Shown: one piece after another, positions 28,264 to 37,850 of the stretch | Numbering within the stretch: the first letter of the stretch is position 1 | How the letters are laid out: every line of letters starts with the position of its first letter | Source: Nitrospira sp. | GTDB lineage: Bacteria > Nitrospirota > Nitrospiria > Nitrospirales > Nitrospiraceae | Length of the DNA: 64,000 nt | NCBI GenBank assembly: GCA_030123565.1 | Contig: CP126122.1 | Location: 2,057,001-2,121,000 of the forward strand | Reading direction: 5' to 3' | Notes under the pieces: generated by a model | The model's input: the letters and a program-made list of their open reading frames with translations, nothing else | What the model was told of the DNA's origin: nothing | Database searches by the model: none | Program-made: the position numbers and the translations under genes

Positions 28264-30750
28264 TTACTCGGTGACATCCGGGATGATAATGCCGTGCGGG
28301 CTCCTGCGCCCATCGAGGGCGTGCAGCTCATCCTCCCGTAGCACGTGCTCACGCGTCAACTTCAAGAGGCGCGCAACGGCATCGAGACCATGCGCCCAGG
28401 TGCAGCGATTGCGAAACAGCATGCCCGGCGTATTGAGCGTCCCGCCTTCATTAATGTAACCCAGCCCACAGGTCTGCGATCCCGTGTGCAAGCCACCGAG
28501 CAGACCCAGGATGGTCTCCGGGCGGGTATGGGTCAGAAAGAGCCGCGGCTGCACGTGTACCGGGAAGAGTGTCTCAATGACGGATGCAGCGGCGCGATGC
28601 GCTTCTTCTCGTTCCGATCGCGGTGACCGGAATCGGCCCGGCTCAAGAAGATAGACCACGGTATGCGGCAGGTGTCGCTCAGCCAGCCGGGTTGAGGTTT
28701 TCAGCACTTCCTCGAATTGATAGGCGCCCACCGCCACGAGTATGACCTGAGCGCGCTCCCATTCGTACCCGGCCGAGTCAACGCGGATGCCCCCCTCTTT
28801 CATGAGACGCCGGGCTTCGTGCGCCGTAAACCGATCCGGAATCGTCTCGCTCTTCGGTATCACCAGCGTCCAGATTTGCCCCTGTGTCTGGTAAACGTCT
28901 TCCATGACTGCAGAGGCCGTATTGAAGTCGGCAGGAAACACCACGCGTGACACGTGCGCGGGCTCCCCGAGGAGGGCCTCGGCCATACTGGGGTCCTGGT
29001 GCGACTGCTCATTCTTCCCATTTTCCCAAGTATGCGATGTCAGAATGAGTGGAATCGACAGCCAGCGTTGAGGTCGTCCGGCTTCGGTGCAGTGAGCCGA
29101 GAAGATGATTTCCTGCCTGATCGCCCCATGCATCTTTGTGCCGAAGGCTTCATAGGTATGGATCAGATTCAGGCCGCCTTTATTCGCCAAGGCGGCGGAT
29201 GCGACCGCTTCCTCGTTCAATGCCGTAATAACGGCGCCATGGACTGATTCTGGGACCGACGGTTCAGGGTCGGTCACACGAAACTTGAGCAGGCCCAGCG
29301 TTTCCACCAGGCGATTCGAGAGCATTTCGTCCGGGTTGCCGACGCGCGGCCGCACATGGGGGTTGCGCTGGACGATGGCCGTGAACATCCGATCCACTGC
29401 CGTCATCGGAGAAGACGTGCTGAAGGAATTGGAACCCCCATCAGGCCGGTGCACGGGCTTGAAACTCGGCTGGGGGACTTCGCGCAGGTGCACATCTCGA
29501 TGTGCCAAGGCGTGATCGCGTTCGCGCGGACGATCTGATGTCTCGTGCTGTTGAAACACAGCCACCGCGGCATGCAAAGCCTCTACCGGGACGTGCAGCT
29601 GTTTAATGCCTTGGTTGAAGAGATCCGCGGCGCGCGCCTCCGTCCGCGGGTTCCCCATCAACGGGAGATTATGGGCGAGATTCGTCCCTTCCCCGGGGAA
29701 GCCCGCTCCTTTCGGTGCCACGGCCACGCCGTACGGCAACGGAATTGGATAGCGGCTCCGCCCGGCAGCCACGGCGGCGGCCGCAGATTCGAGACGTCGT
29801 TCCATCTCGAGGATCGCCCAAAGAAAGGCCGCTGGATCGCGTCCGTCAAACACGAACGGATCGAAGCCATTGAGGCGGAGATGCTCGCAAAACCACTCCG
29901 CTCCGCCCTGCTGCGACATGGTCGTCCGCTGATCGATCCGGCGTCCGTTCTTGATCATGATCGGCGCCACCAGTCCGCAATCCTCGGTCCGCCACCAGCG
30001 CGGCGCCCAGTCGCTTCCCCGCTGCTCTTCGAAAGCGCCGTCGGACAGGAAGACGACCAGCCGCTCGCCCGGCAACGGCATATGGACATACTGAAGCTCC
30101 GCAAAGCCGAGATAGCCGCCTTCCGCAATACCGCCCGCCGTATGGGCGTTCACATGACTGCCGAGCGGAGAGACCTGCCGGCCGTCCGATCCCAGGCGGT
30201 ACAGATAAAAGTCACGGACATAACGGCTCAGCGCGTCATCAGTGACGGCATACCGCTTCGCATGCGCCTCCGACACATTGCCGACCAGCACATTCAGCGA
30301 GTCAATCGCAGCGACACAATGCCCCTGTCCCATCAGCCAGCTTCGAGTCAGCCCGCTAAGCACGTTGGCCGCGAGATAGCCGGCGTATGCCGGAACCATG
30401 TTCAATGATCCGCCGGTGTGTCCTTCCGGACGGACCTTAAAATCCTCCGTCTCAAGCGGTCGCCCATCGAGATAGACCTGCCGCGCGTAGGTCTGATGCA
30501 CGACTAGCCAAAGGCCGGCGCTGGTCAGTCGATCCAACGCATACAGCATATCCCAGAAGGGCACCGAGTCCCCGACGTGGCCGTCTGCATGAAGGGTCCG
30601 CGCGAGTTCGACGAGGCGGACCTGCGTCTCCTCTTGATGCCGGATGACCCCGTACCCCTGAGCCCATGCCGCGATCTTCGGATCATCGTGGCGATGCTGC
30701 GCCGCCTGCTTGGCGATCGAAACCGCCTCATCTTCCCGTGTACTTTCCAT
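28264..30750 (-). CDS. xfp: Xylulose-5-phosphate/fructose-6-phosphate phosphoketolase
   Basis: This 828-residue TPP enzyme cleaves xylulose 5-phosphate (or fructose 6-phosphate) with phosphate to acetyl phosphate plus glyceraldehyde 3-phosphate (or erythrose 4-phosphate). Family marks include EGHTGGSLNMVPAYAGY, GQGHCVAAIDSLN, GGYLGFAELQ, LNEEAVASAALANKGGLNLIHTYEAFGTKM, HCTEAGRP and a final HGLDAVARL. A GAGGAAC site lies upstream of ATG 30750. Acetate kinase, the usual partner, is not adjacent. It is the largest intact gene of the island. Confidence 0.93.
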   Translation of the reverse strand: MESTREDEAVSIAKQAAQHRHDDPKIAAWAQGYGVIRHQEETQVRLVELARTLHADGHVGDSVPFWDMLYALDRLTSAGLWLVVHQTYARQVYLDGRPLETEDFKVRPEGHTGGSLNMVPAYAGYLAANVLSGLTRSWLMGQGHCVAAIDSLNVLVGNVSEAHAKRYAVTDDALSRYVRDFYLYRLGSDGRQVSPLGSHVNAHTAGGIAEGGYLGFAELQYVHMPLPGERLVVFLSDGAFEEQRGSDWAPRWWRTEDCGLVAPIMIKNGRRIDQRTTMSQQGGAEWFCEHLRLNGFDPFVFDGRDPAAFLWAILEMERRLESAAAAVAAGRSRYPIPLPYGVAVAPKGAGFPGEGTNLAHNLPLMGNPRTEARAADLFNQGIKQLHVPVEALHAAVAVFQQHETSDRPRERDHALAHRDVHLREVPQPSFKPVHRPDGGSNSFSTSSPMTAVDRMFTAIVQRNPHVRPRVGNPDEMLSNRLVETLGLLKFRVTDPEPSVPESVHGAVITALNEEAVASAALANKGGLNLIHTYEAFGTKMHGAIRQEIIFSAHCTEAGRPQRWLSIPLILTSHTWENGKNEQSHQDPSMAEALLGEPAHVSRVVFPADFNTASAVMEDVYQTQGQIWTLVIPKSETIPDRFTAHEARRLMKEGGIRVDSAGYEWERAQVILVAVGAYQFEEVLKTSTRLAERHLPHTVVYLLEPGRFRSPRSEREEAHRAAASVIETLFPVHVQPRLFLTHTRPETILGLLGGLHTGSQTCGLGYINEGGTLNTPGMLFRNRCTWAHGLDAVARLLKLTREHVLREDELHALDGRRSPHGIIIPDVTE

Positions 30751-30886
30751 AGGCGTTCCTCACATTGCCGTTAGCGTCAGAGTCGGATATGGCTCGGCTT
30801 CGCGCCTTGCCGTCAACTACGGCGGAACCGGCCGATGTGACCCTTCATTTCAGGTGCCTCAAAACCAATAAGACGCCGAGGATCAC

Positions 30887-31753
30887 TCAGCTCATGAACG
30901 GAACCTCTGAAAAGACGCCGCGCAGCTCGTCAGGAAGCTGGCTCTGGACATCCTTCATCTGGCCGGGGCTGACGCTCTGAGCGACTGTGGCCCATACCGA
31001 TACCATGAGCTGCGTCGCGCGCGTCGGATCCACGTTGAGACGTTGAACCAGCTCGGCTTCGATCGTCTGTCTACTGATGCGTTTGTCCGGACCGGGCGGC
31101 AGCGCAGATAGCGCGGCTTGCATGAGTGAGGGAAGCTGCGCGATGAGATCCTTGGCTTCATGGGGCGTAAGCCGCCGCACCAGCGAATGAAGGACGATCT
31201 CGAGCGCGACCTCCGCCTCAGCCGCTGTCTCCAGGGCAGCATGCGTCCGCAGTTGATTGAGCAGACGTCGATAGGTCGCTTCGGCGCGGGCGGCGCGCCG
31301 TACGCCGGCAGGCGACCGGACAGAATCGGCCGGACCTCCCTCCCCGATCTGGGTCGCCACAATGTGCGCCAGTTCATCGAGAGGGGCGGCTTCATCGAGG
31401 AGCAGATCATCCAACGTCACCATCCCGACGAGCCGCGCTCCTTCCACGAGAGGGATACGCCGGACGTTGCGCTCCTGCATGAGCCGAACCGCATCGTGTT
31501 GACTGTCCCGAGGCGTGAGCACCGCGACGGGTGAGGTCATGACGTCGGCCAGCAGGGTCGCCGTGGGATCGAGGCCCCGGCCAACCACACGGACGGCCAA
31601 ATCACGATCAGTGACGATCCCTACGACCTGTCCTCTGTCGTGGACGACGACGGCGCCGATGTTGTTGTTCTCGATGGCTCGCCCGGCCTCCAGCACGGGG
31701 CTCCTCGGGTTGAGCACGACAAGGCGCGGCCTCTGGTAGTATCTCAGGGACAT
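30887..31753 (-). CDS. CBS-pair plus DUF2267 protein
   Basis: This 288-residue cytosolic protein has a CBS pair in residues 10-125 (NNIGAVVVHDRGQVVGIVTDRDLAVR and RNVRRIPLVEGARLVGMVTLDDLLLDE), which typically senses adenine nucleotides. Residues 150-280 match DUF2267 (ETAAEAEVALEIVLHSLVRRLTPHEAKDLIAQLPSLMQ). Such proteins are common in stress and dormancy clusters. It belongs to a minus-strand run with the HPF-like, cupredoxin, Rnk and universal stress genes. Confidence 0.85.
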   Translation of the reverse strand: MSLRYYQRPRLVVLNPRSPVLEAGRAIENNNIGAVVVHDRGQVVGIVTDRDLAVRVVGRGLDPTATLLADVMTSPVAVLTPRDSQHDAVRLMQERNVRRIPLVEGARLVGMVTLDDLLLDEAAPLDELAHIVATQIGEGGPADSVRSPAGVRRAARAEATYRRLLNQLRTHAALETAAEAEVALEIVLHSLVRRLTPHEAKDLIAQLPSLMQAALSALPPGPDKRISRQTIEAELVQRLNVDPTRATQLMVSVWATVAQSVSPGQMKDVQSQLPDELRGVFSEVPFMS

Positions 31754-31778
31754 TTCAAGACTCCTTTCATTCCTCCGA

Positions 31779-32312
31779 TCAGGTGAGCCGGGCTCTTGCC
31801 CCCGCCCGGGCTTTGGCTTTGATCGGGTTCATGCGTCTTCGTTGCACGCTTCGGCGCACGGCGCGCGCCGTGCCGCTGAGGGCCGTGGCGATCGCGACAT
31901 CGAGGGAGGCGGCCTGCGCTTCGAACACCACGCTCGGAAGACCACTGAGAACAACTTTGATCCGGCAGAGCTGATCGATGCCGCCGCGCGGACCGTTTAC
32001 GTCCTTCACGCGGACACTGATTCGCTCGATGGAGTATGCGAACTTTCCGAGCCTCCTCCCCAGCTTGTGTCGGATGTCCGTCCGTTTCTCCTTGCTGAGA
32101 TTGGCTCCCAACACGCGGATGTGTGCGGGGACCAGCGGTACATCGGTGCGGCCGGCCTTCCGCTTCAGCGCTCTGGGAATCCGGCCCGGGAAAGACGAAC
32201 GCGAAGCACTGCGGTCCCTTGGCTCAACCGTGGCGCCTTTGGTGTTCATACTCTCGCCGACCCGCGTATGAGTTTTCCTGCCCCCTACACGCGGGTTTCG
32301 TGTTCCTTCCAT
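31779..32312 (-). CDS. HPF/RaiA-like ribosome-associated protein
   Basis: ATG 32312 is preceded by GGAGG at good spacing and gives 177 residues. The first 80 residues are basic and unstructured. The rest shows the S30EA/HPF pattern (HIRVLGANLSKEKRTDIRHKLGRRLGKFAYSIERISVRVKDVN), with GIDQLCRIKVVLSGLPSVVFEAQAASLDVAIATAL. HPF/RaiA factors stall or dimerise ribosomes during stress. The homology is by pattern and not certain. Confidence 0.65.
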   Translation of the reverse strand: MEGTRNPRVGGRKTHTRVGESMNTKGATVEPRDRSASRSSFPGRIPRALKRKAGRTDVPLVPAHIRVLGANLSKEKRTDIRHKLGRRLGKFAYSIERISVRVKDVNGPRGGIDQLCRIKVVLSGLPSVVFEAQAASLDVAIATALSGTARAVRRSVQRRRMNPIKAKARAGARARLT

Positions 32313-32440
32313 AGTGGTCCTCCTTGCCGTCTCCGCTATCCCGACGACCAAAAGTCGGCTAAACGTTCGCCACCGCAACATTCAGACGTTCGAGGGAACG
32401 CCCGGCTTAATTGTCAGAACGTATCCACCACCGACCGACG

Positions 32441-32872
32441 TTACACCGCTTGAATATTCAGGAGGAGCAGTTCGCCGCTCATGTTTGGATGAATCGTACA
32501 TCGGAATTCGTACCGACCTGGACGCTTCACCGTGAACCGCATTACGACCTGGCTGCCGGGATTGATGAACAGCCCGCCGATTCCACGCCCGTACGTCGTC
32601 ACCCCACCGGTCTCGACCTCCGTCAAGATTCCCTGAAAGACCGCCGAGTCGAAGTTATGCCGCTCCCCATCTTCATTCCGAATTGCGATGACGGTCGGCA
32701 CGTTCAACACCAACGGAGCCTGCGTCGCGCTGAAGGTGAAGTCGCGAATCGTCACGTCCACCCGTTGTGCGGTCTGAGCATCGGCGTGAGCAAACAACCC
32801 CATCGCGAAGGGCAGGCCGAGCATACAGTGTCTGATCCATCTTCCGATCGGAGGCATCGTTCGGCGATTCAT
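32441..32872 (-). CDS. Exported cupredoxin-domain protein
   Basis: The 143-residue precursor has a signal peptide ending near AHADAQ. The mature part is a single cupredoxin fold. Copper ligands of a type 1 site are present: His in GERHNFDS, then Cys, His and Met in FRCTIHPNMSGE. It probably carries electrons or copper in the periplasm. Confidence 0.85.
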   Translation of the reverse strand: MNRRTMPPIGRWIRHCMLGLPFAMGLFAHADAQTAQRVDVTIRDFTFSATQAPLVLNVPTVIAIRNEDGERHNFDSAVFQGILTEVETGGVTTYGRGIGGLFINPGSQVVMRFTVKRPGRYEFRCTIHPNMSGELLLLNIQAV

Positions 32873-32924
32873 GTAGCGTCCTTTCTGTCCAGCATTATGT
32901 GCGGCGAATCATTTCCTGTTTCTT

Positions 32925-33341
32925 TTAGCGGCGATATTCACCGGCGGCTTCGGGTTGATACTGAAGCTCCTCAATGCGGAGGCGCCTGATCCCACCGGGG
33001 ACCGGCCATTCCACTGTGTCGCCGACACGGTAACCGAGCAGTGCGGTGCCGATGGGCGCCAAAATGGAAATCTTGCGCTCCTCCAGCTTGGCTTCCGACG
33101 GAAACACAATGGTGTAGACCTGCTCCTCCTTCGTCTCCACATCGATGAGCCGCACCCGCGAGTTCATCGTCACCACATCAGGCGGCACCGCACTCGGCTC
33201 CACAATATGGGCTCGGTCCAGCTCCCCTTGGAGTGTCTCCAGCAAGTGCCGGTCCCCCGCGGCAACGCTGATCCCCGCGTCAAGCAGTTCCTTCAATCGC
33301 GTCAGATCATAGTCCGTGATATAGATGCCCCGTGGTTCCAT
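32925..33341 (-). CDS. rnk: Regulator of nucleoside diphosphate kinase (Rnk/GreA C-terminal family)
   Basis: ATG 33341 gives MEPRGIYITDYDLTRL and about 138 residues, the Rnk size. The N-terminal short coiled-coil is followed by the GreA/B C-terminal FKBP-like domain (VVTMNSRVRLIDV, ILAPIGTALLGYRVGDTVEWPVPGG). Rnk binds RNA polymerase near the secondary channel and affects nucleotide pools. An in-frame start 24 bases upstream is less likely. Confidence 0.85.
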   Translation of the reverse strand: MEPRGIYITDYDLTRLKELLDAGISVAAGDRHLLETLQGELDRAHIVEPSAVPPDVVTMNSRVRLIDVETKEEQVYTIVFPSEAKLEERKISILAPIGTALLGYRVGDTVEWPVPGGIRRLRIEELQYQPEAAGEYRR

Positions 33342-33365
33342 AGGCTCCTCCCGATCGCTCCCCAT

Positions 33366-34313
33366 TTATTTCACGGCCTGCGGCAGTATCCGACGATGAC
33401 CCGGCTCAAACTTCGGGCTCTTGACGGTGAGCACGGGACAGGGCGCCTGCCGAAGTACGGATTCAGCTACACTACCGTACCGCAGGCGCGTCAGCCCACG
33501 CCGTCCATGGGTACCCATGACGATCAAATCGCAGCACTGCTCACGAGCATAGGTCACAATCGACTCGGACGGAATTCCCCCGAGAACCACCGACTCTGCC
33601 GCCAGACCGCGTTCCCTTACCACTTGTGCAAGACCGTCCAGTTGGGCCTCCCAGTGCGTCCGCTTCTGGACCTCCTGCTCGATCCTGCCTAACCCCAATT
33701 CCAAATCGTAGTAGATCGGTTCCAACACATGGAGCAGCGTGAGTCTGGCTCCGAAGCGATCGACCACCTGAATCGCATACTCCAGCGCATCAAGGGACGG
33801 ACTCGAGAAATCGACCGGCACCAGCAGATGCCGGATGCATGGCGGTACGTCCACATCCTTCTCCTCGTGGATACGGGCGACCCGGACCGTCAGCACGGGA
33901 CAAGGCGCCTGCTTGATGACACGCTCCGCCGTGCTGCCCAGCATGATATGGTCCAGTCCGGTCCTCCCATGCGTGCCGACGACGACAAGGTCGGCTCGCT
34001 GTTCGAGCGCAGCCTGCCCGATCTGCTCGCTGGGAATGCCTTCGCGCAAATGCCAATCCACTCCCAGCCCTTCCCGTTTCACGCGAGTCGCCTGGTCGCC
34101 CAAGAGCCGAACCGCCTCCTTCCGCCTCCCCTCCAGCAGCGGATCGGCAAACGGCGCATCGAACTCCAGTCCCCGCAACACCTCGACCACGTAGAGCAAG
34201 TCCACATGCGCGGACCATGCGCGGGCAACATATACGCCGTATTCAACGGCGCGCCTCGCGCACTCGGAAAAATCCGTGGCGACAAGTATCCGATTGATCA
34301 ACACATCGTTCAT
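33366..34313 (-). CDS. Universal stress protein with two USP domains
   Basis: ATG 34313 follows AAGGGG and gives 315 residues. Each half starts with a beta strand and ILVATDFS or LLVPVDFS. Both halves end with an ATP-binding loop (VVGTHGRTGLDHIMLGSTAE and VMGTHGRRGLTRLRYGSVAE), matching G-2x-G-9x-G-S/T. The start overlaps the stop of the upstream single-domain USP by 4 bp. Confidence 0.93.
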   Translation of the reverse strand: MNDVLINRILVATDFSECARRAVEYGVYVARAWSAHVDLLYVVEVLRGLEFDAPFADPLLEGRRKEAVRLLGDQATRVKREGLGVDWHLREGIPSEQIGQAALEQRADLVVVGTHGRTGLDHIMLGSTAERVIKQAPCPVLTVRVARIHEEKDVDVPPCIRHLLVPVDFSSPSLDALEYAIQVVDRFGARLTLLHVLEPIYYDLELGLGRIEQEVQKRTHWEAQLDGLAQVVRERGLAAESVVLGGIPSESIVTYAREQCCDLIVMGTHGRRGLTRLRYGSVAESVLRQAPCPVLTVKSPKFEPGHRRILPQAVK

Positions 34314-34843
34314 GCCCACCCCTTCGTCTGCGCACCATCCACCGCTCGTCGGCGTCCAGGAGCCAGCGGAATGGTCAGCACCGGGCAACCGGCGGTCCGC
34401 ACCACCTTCTCCGCCGTGCTGCCAAAAAATATGCGTTCAACCTGTCCGGTTTCACCACCCCAACTTCCCAGCACCACAAGATCGATGCGGTCCGTCCGTA
34501 CCAATCGCCCGATCTCGACGAATGGAATGCCCTCCACCACCAGCCGGCGAATCGACAACCCCTTGGTTTCCTCCCAGCCCAGCAGTTCTCTGGCCTTGAT
34601 TCGGGCATGGCGCCGCAGTCGCTTGATCTGGCCCGCTTCCGCGGTCACCTGGGCCAATCCCAAGCGATCAAGCGCGTCAAGGGTCTTGGTATCAATCACG
34701 TGCAGCAAGATCAGTTCGGCTCCACACACCCGCGCGAGTCGCAACGCCACGCGAAAGGCTTCAAGGGAACAAGGTGAAAAATCGACCGGGATCAGTAGTT
34801 TCCGGAACAGCACGCCCGACCGAGTCGCCACCTCAGCACTCAT
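34310..34843 (-). CDS. Universal stress protein, single domain
   Basis: This 177-residue UspA-type protein has LLIPVDFSPCSLEAFRVALRLA at the N-terminus and a loop VVLGSWGGETGQVERIFFGSTAEKV that keeps the nucleotide-binding pattern. It is the first gene of the minus-strand stress run and overlaps the two-domain USP by 4 bp. Confidence 0.9.
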   Translation of the reverse strand: MSAEVATRSGVLFRKLLIPVDFSPCSLEAFRVALRLARVCGAELILLHVIDTKTLDALDRLGLAQVTAEAGQIKRLRRHARIKARELLGWEETKGLSIRRLVVEGIPFVEIGRLVRTDRIDLVVLGSWGGETGQVERIFFGSTAEKVVRTAGCPVLTIPLAPGRRRAVDGAQTKGWA

Positions 34844-35388
34844 ACGGCTCTCTCCCCGCGCGGCTGTTGTCCTGTCAACGATTCCCTTGAGAGAACCGCG
34901 AACAGAAATTCATACTGAGCAAGTTCTATACGGACAGCTCCCAGCAGATTCTTCAGCACAATGGCCCGATTGCACGTCATGATTGAGCCTGTCATATTGC
35001 CACGCCAGCGCACGATCGTCGCATTGCCTTCTTCAGCAAGACCAATGCCCGGCGTTAGCGACCTGACTATACACGTGATCGTGCACCCTCACCGCAACCT
35101 GGTCAGCGCCGCGCGACGGAATGTAATGGCCGACTGTCCCCATTTGCAGCAGACCACTTCTCGTCGTGGGGCGATATTCCCCAATTCATGGGCCGGTGAG
35201 TGGGGCGAGTGAATTACAGTGATGACCGTGCTAAAAGAGACCGAAGGATAGGCTCCTATCTTCCCTTCCGACACCCATTCATCTTTTTTCGACGGAGTCC
35301 CCTTAGTTGAAGTGAGGACACATCCGGTTGACATAGCTAACAACCATGAGCGCGATCTTCTGGCACGAAAGCTCTTCAAAGTCTTTCT
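34844..35388 (+). other. Non-coding interval upstream of the stress run
   Basis: No gene is seen. It likely includes the promoter for the USP-Rnk-cupredoxin-HPF-CBS run. A palindrome-like CACGTGATCGTGCAC lies near 35070. Confidence 0.4.
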
Positions 35389-36234
35389 TAGACAGTGTAG
35401 TCACGAGATATTGAGCCAGAGGGCGAGGCAACGGATGTGGACGGCGGCAAGGAAGGACGTGCTGTTTTTGGCGTATCTTGTTGCAATGCCGCGCCATCTT
35501 TTGAGGTGCAGGAACGCGTTTTCGATCAGGTGGCGCAGCTTGTAAAGGTCTTCGTCATAGGGTCTTTGGTTGACGCGGTTTTTCTTCGGCGGAATGACGG
35601 CGTTCATGCCCTGGGCGGCGGCCTGTTCAATGATTGCGTCGGTATCATAGCCCTTGTCCGCGATGAGGTGATCGGCCTCTATGCCTTCGATCAGCTTTGA
35701 AGCCTGCGTGCAATCAGCGGCGTACCGTGCGTAATAATAACTCTGACCGGCATACCAAACGCATCCACGGCCAAATGCAGTTTTGTATTGAACCCCCCTT
35801 TTGTGCGGCTCATATCCTGATTGCCGCCACGCGCTCCGGCGGCATGAGGATGAACCTTACAATGGCTGACGTCGATCATCAGCCATTCGTAATCAGGCGC
35901 CTCGATCAGCACTTCAAGCCGCCCCTCCCAGATGCCCTTGTCCCGCCAGCGGATGAAACGGCGGTGGGTGTTGCTCCACCCACCGTATTCCGGTGGCAGA
36001 TCGCGCCACGGCGCGCCCGTTCTCACAATCCAGAAGACCACATTGAGAAACAGGCGGTTGTCTTCTGGGCACCGCCCCAGGCGCCTTTGCGCCCCGGTAA
36101 ATGCGACGCCAAAAGCTTCCATATTTCATCGGATATGTCGTGGCGGCGATAGGCGGGATGTGAGTGCTTCATGCGGCCTCCTTCTCTGGCCTCATGATTC
36201 TTTCATATCCCGGATCTCGTGACTACCCTATCTA
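35389..36234 (-). mobile_element. IS5-family (IS427-like) element with broken transposase
   Basis: Inverted ends of about 21 bp read TAGACAGTGTAGTCACGAGAT at the left and, inward from the right, TAGATAGGGTAGTCACGAGAT. The transposase frame starts at about 36172 (MKHSHPAYRRHDIS). It loses one base near GAWG/GRCPEDNR and one near HGT/AADC, then ends with ENAFLHLKRWRGIATRYAK at 35401. DDE parts (MIDVSHCKVHPHA, LIADKGYDTD, E in LIENAF) are otherwise recognisable. Confidence 0.8.
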
Positions 36235-37245
36235 GGGAGGGTCTGATTTATTCTCCGCTCGTGATGTGCTAAAGGGGAGCGCACCACGAATGAGGAGGCG
36301 CGCCCATGGAGCAATCGACGTTTGCCGAGGTTTCGTTTGAACGGTATCGCAAGCCCACCCGCCGAGAGCGGTTTCTCGACGAGATGAACCGCGTGGTGCC
36401 GTGGGCGGAATTGATGGCCGTCATCGAGCCGGTGCCGGATGAGACGACGATCGGCAAGTTTCGCCACCTGCTGGAAGCTCGCCAACTGGGCGAACAACTC
36501 TTTGTGCGAATCCGAGAGCATTTGGTCATGCAAGGCGTGCAGGTGAGCCGAGGGACCATCGTGGATGCCACCATTATTGCGGCCCCCAGTTCGACGAAGA
36601 ATCGCCAGAAGGAGCGGGATCCGGAGATGCATCAACCAAGAAGGGGAACCAGTGGTATTTCGGCATGAAGGCCCATGTCGGCGTGGATAGTCGGACCAAA
36701 CTGATTCATTCGATCGCGGCCACGGCGGCGAATGTGCATGACAGCCAGGTGTTGCCGGACCTGCTTCAGGGGCAGGAGACACGGGTGTGGGGCGATGCGG
36801 CCTACAGCGGGCAACGCGACGTGATCCGGCACCACGCTCCCGATGCCAAGAGCTTCATCCAGACGAAAGCCCATCGCCATCGGCCCTTGAGCGAGGCCGA
36901 GCGTGCCCGCAATCGCACGAAGTCGAAGGTCCGCGCCAAAGTCGAGCATGTGTTCGTAGTGATCAAGCGGATCTTTGGATGGGCCACAGTCCGATACCGT
37001 GGGTTGGCGAAGAATACCCACTGGCTGTTCATCAGCTGCGGCTTGGCGAATCTGTATGTGGCTCGCCGGCGCCTGTCGGCGGTGGTCTAGCGGGCGTGTG
37101 TGCGAACGAGGTGACGGGCGGCCCGACGGCGGGCGAATCCCGACCAAGACGCTCCCGAACCAGCGCAGTTCCCTACGGATAGCCCGTGGTGACCACCCCA
37201 GGAATGGATTGCTCAGCGCAAACGCGAATTAATCAGACGTTCCCT
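36235..37245 (+). mobile_element. IS5-group element with internal deletion
   Basis: Ends read GGGAGGGTCTGATTTATTC (left) and, inward from the right, GGGAACGTCTGATTAATTC, flanked by CTAG and CTAA, which fits a YTAR target. The transposase begins at ATG 36306 (ERYRKPTRRERFL). About 50 residues are missing between VIEP and VPDETT, and one base is lost at HQ/TKKGNQWYFG. The remainder (MKAHVGVDSRTKLIHS, VWGDAAYSGQ, KVEHVFVVIKRIFG) continues to 37090. Confidence 0.8.
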
Positions 37246-37376
37246 AAGTCAATTGAGGTCCAAGTCACATAACAGAAAGCCGTGGATCTCCTCCGGCACG
37301 ACCCACGCGTTGTCTCGTCGGGCCGAGATCCAGCGTTCAGTTCTGGCTATGGGTGGCTCGGGCAAGGAGTGATCGG

Positions 37377-37850
37377 ATGGACCGCCAGAAAGACTATTAT
37401 GCCGCCTTAGGAGTCGGCCGCGCCGAAGGTGTGAGCGGCATCCAGGAGGCCTACAGAAGATTAGCCAAACAGTGCCATCCTGATCGTGCTGGTGAGCAAG
37501 GGACGGGGAAGTTTCAGGAAATCCAAGAGGCCTATGAAGTGCTATCTGATCCCAGAAAAAGGGAATCATACGATGCAAGTCTCGCTCGACAAGGGCAGCC
37601 AAAGGAGGTCGCGCCTGAGCCGCTTGTGCCATCACGTGATTACTCAGGTTTTGGCCGGCCAGAGCCTCTCATCAGGCCATCTAGTACTATCCCCGAAGAT
37701 TTCACATCTATAACCTCCTCGCTGTGCGTGTTCTGCGATGGCCTCGGACGGGACCTAGGATTTCCTTGCCTCTTCTGTCAGGAGTTCGAAGCCATGGAAA
37801 GTGGCACCGAGCGGTTGCTGTTGAATTATCTCAGAGCATTTCGGTCATGA
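37377..37850 (+). CDS. Small J-domain (DnaJ-like) protein
   Basis: ATG 37377 follows AAGGAG and gives 157 residues. Residues 5-70 form a J-domain with the essential HPD in AKQCHPDRAG and the helix-IV end YDASLARQG. The C-terminal part has CVFCDGLGRDLGFPCLFC, two CxxC pairs like a shortened zinc finger. It should recruit a DnaK-type chaperone to a specific client or place. Confidence 0.85.
   Translation: MDRQKDYYAALGVGRAEGVSGIQEAYRRLAKQCHPDRAGEQGTGKFQEIQEAYEVLSDPRKRESYDASLARQGQPKEVAPEPLVPSRDYSGFGRPEPLIRPSSTIPEDFTSITSSLCVFCDGLGRDLGFPCLFCQEFEAMESGTERLLLNYLRAFRS

Noticed and set aside
29545..30408. 287-residue plus-strand frame inside phosphoketolase
   Set aside because: It lies wholly within the well-supported phosphoketolase gene on the other strand.
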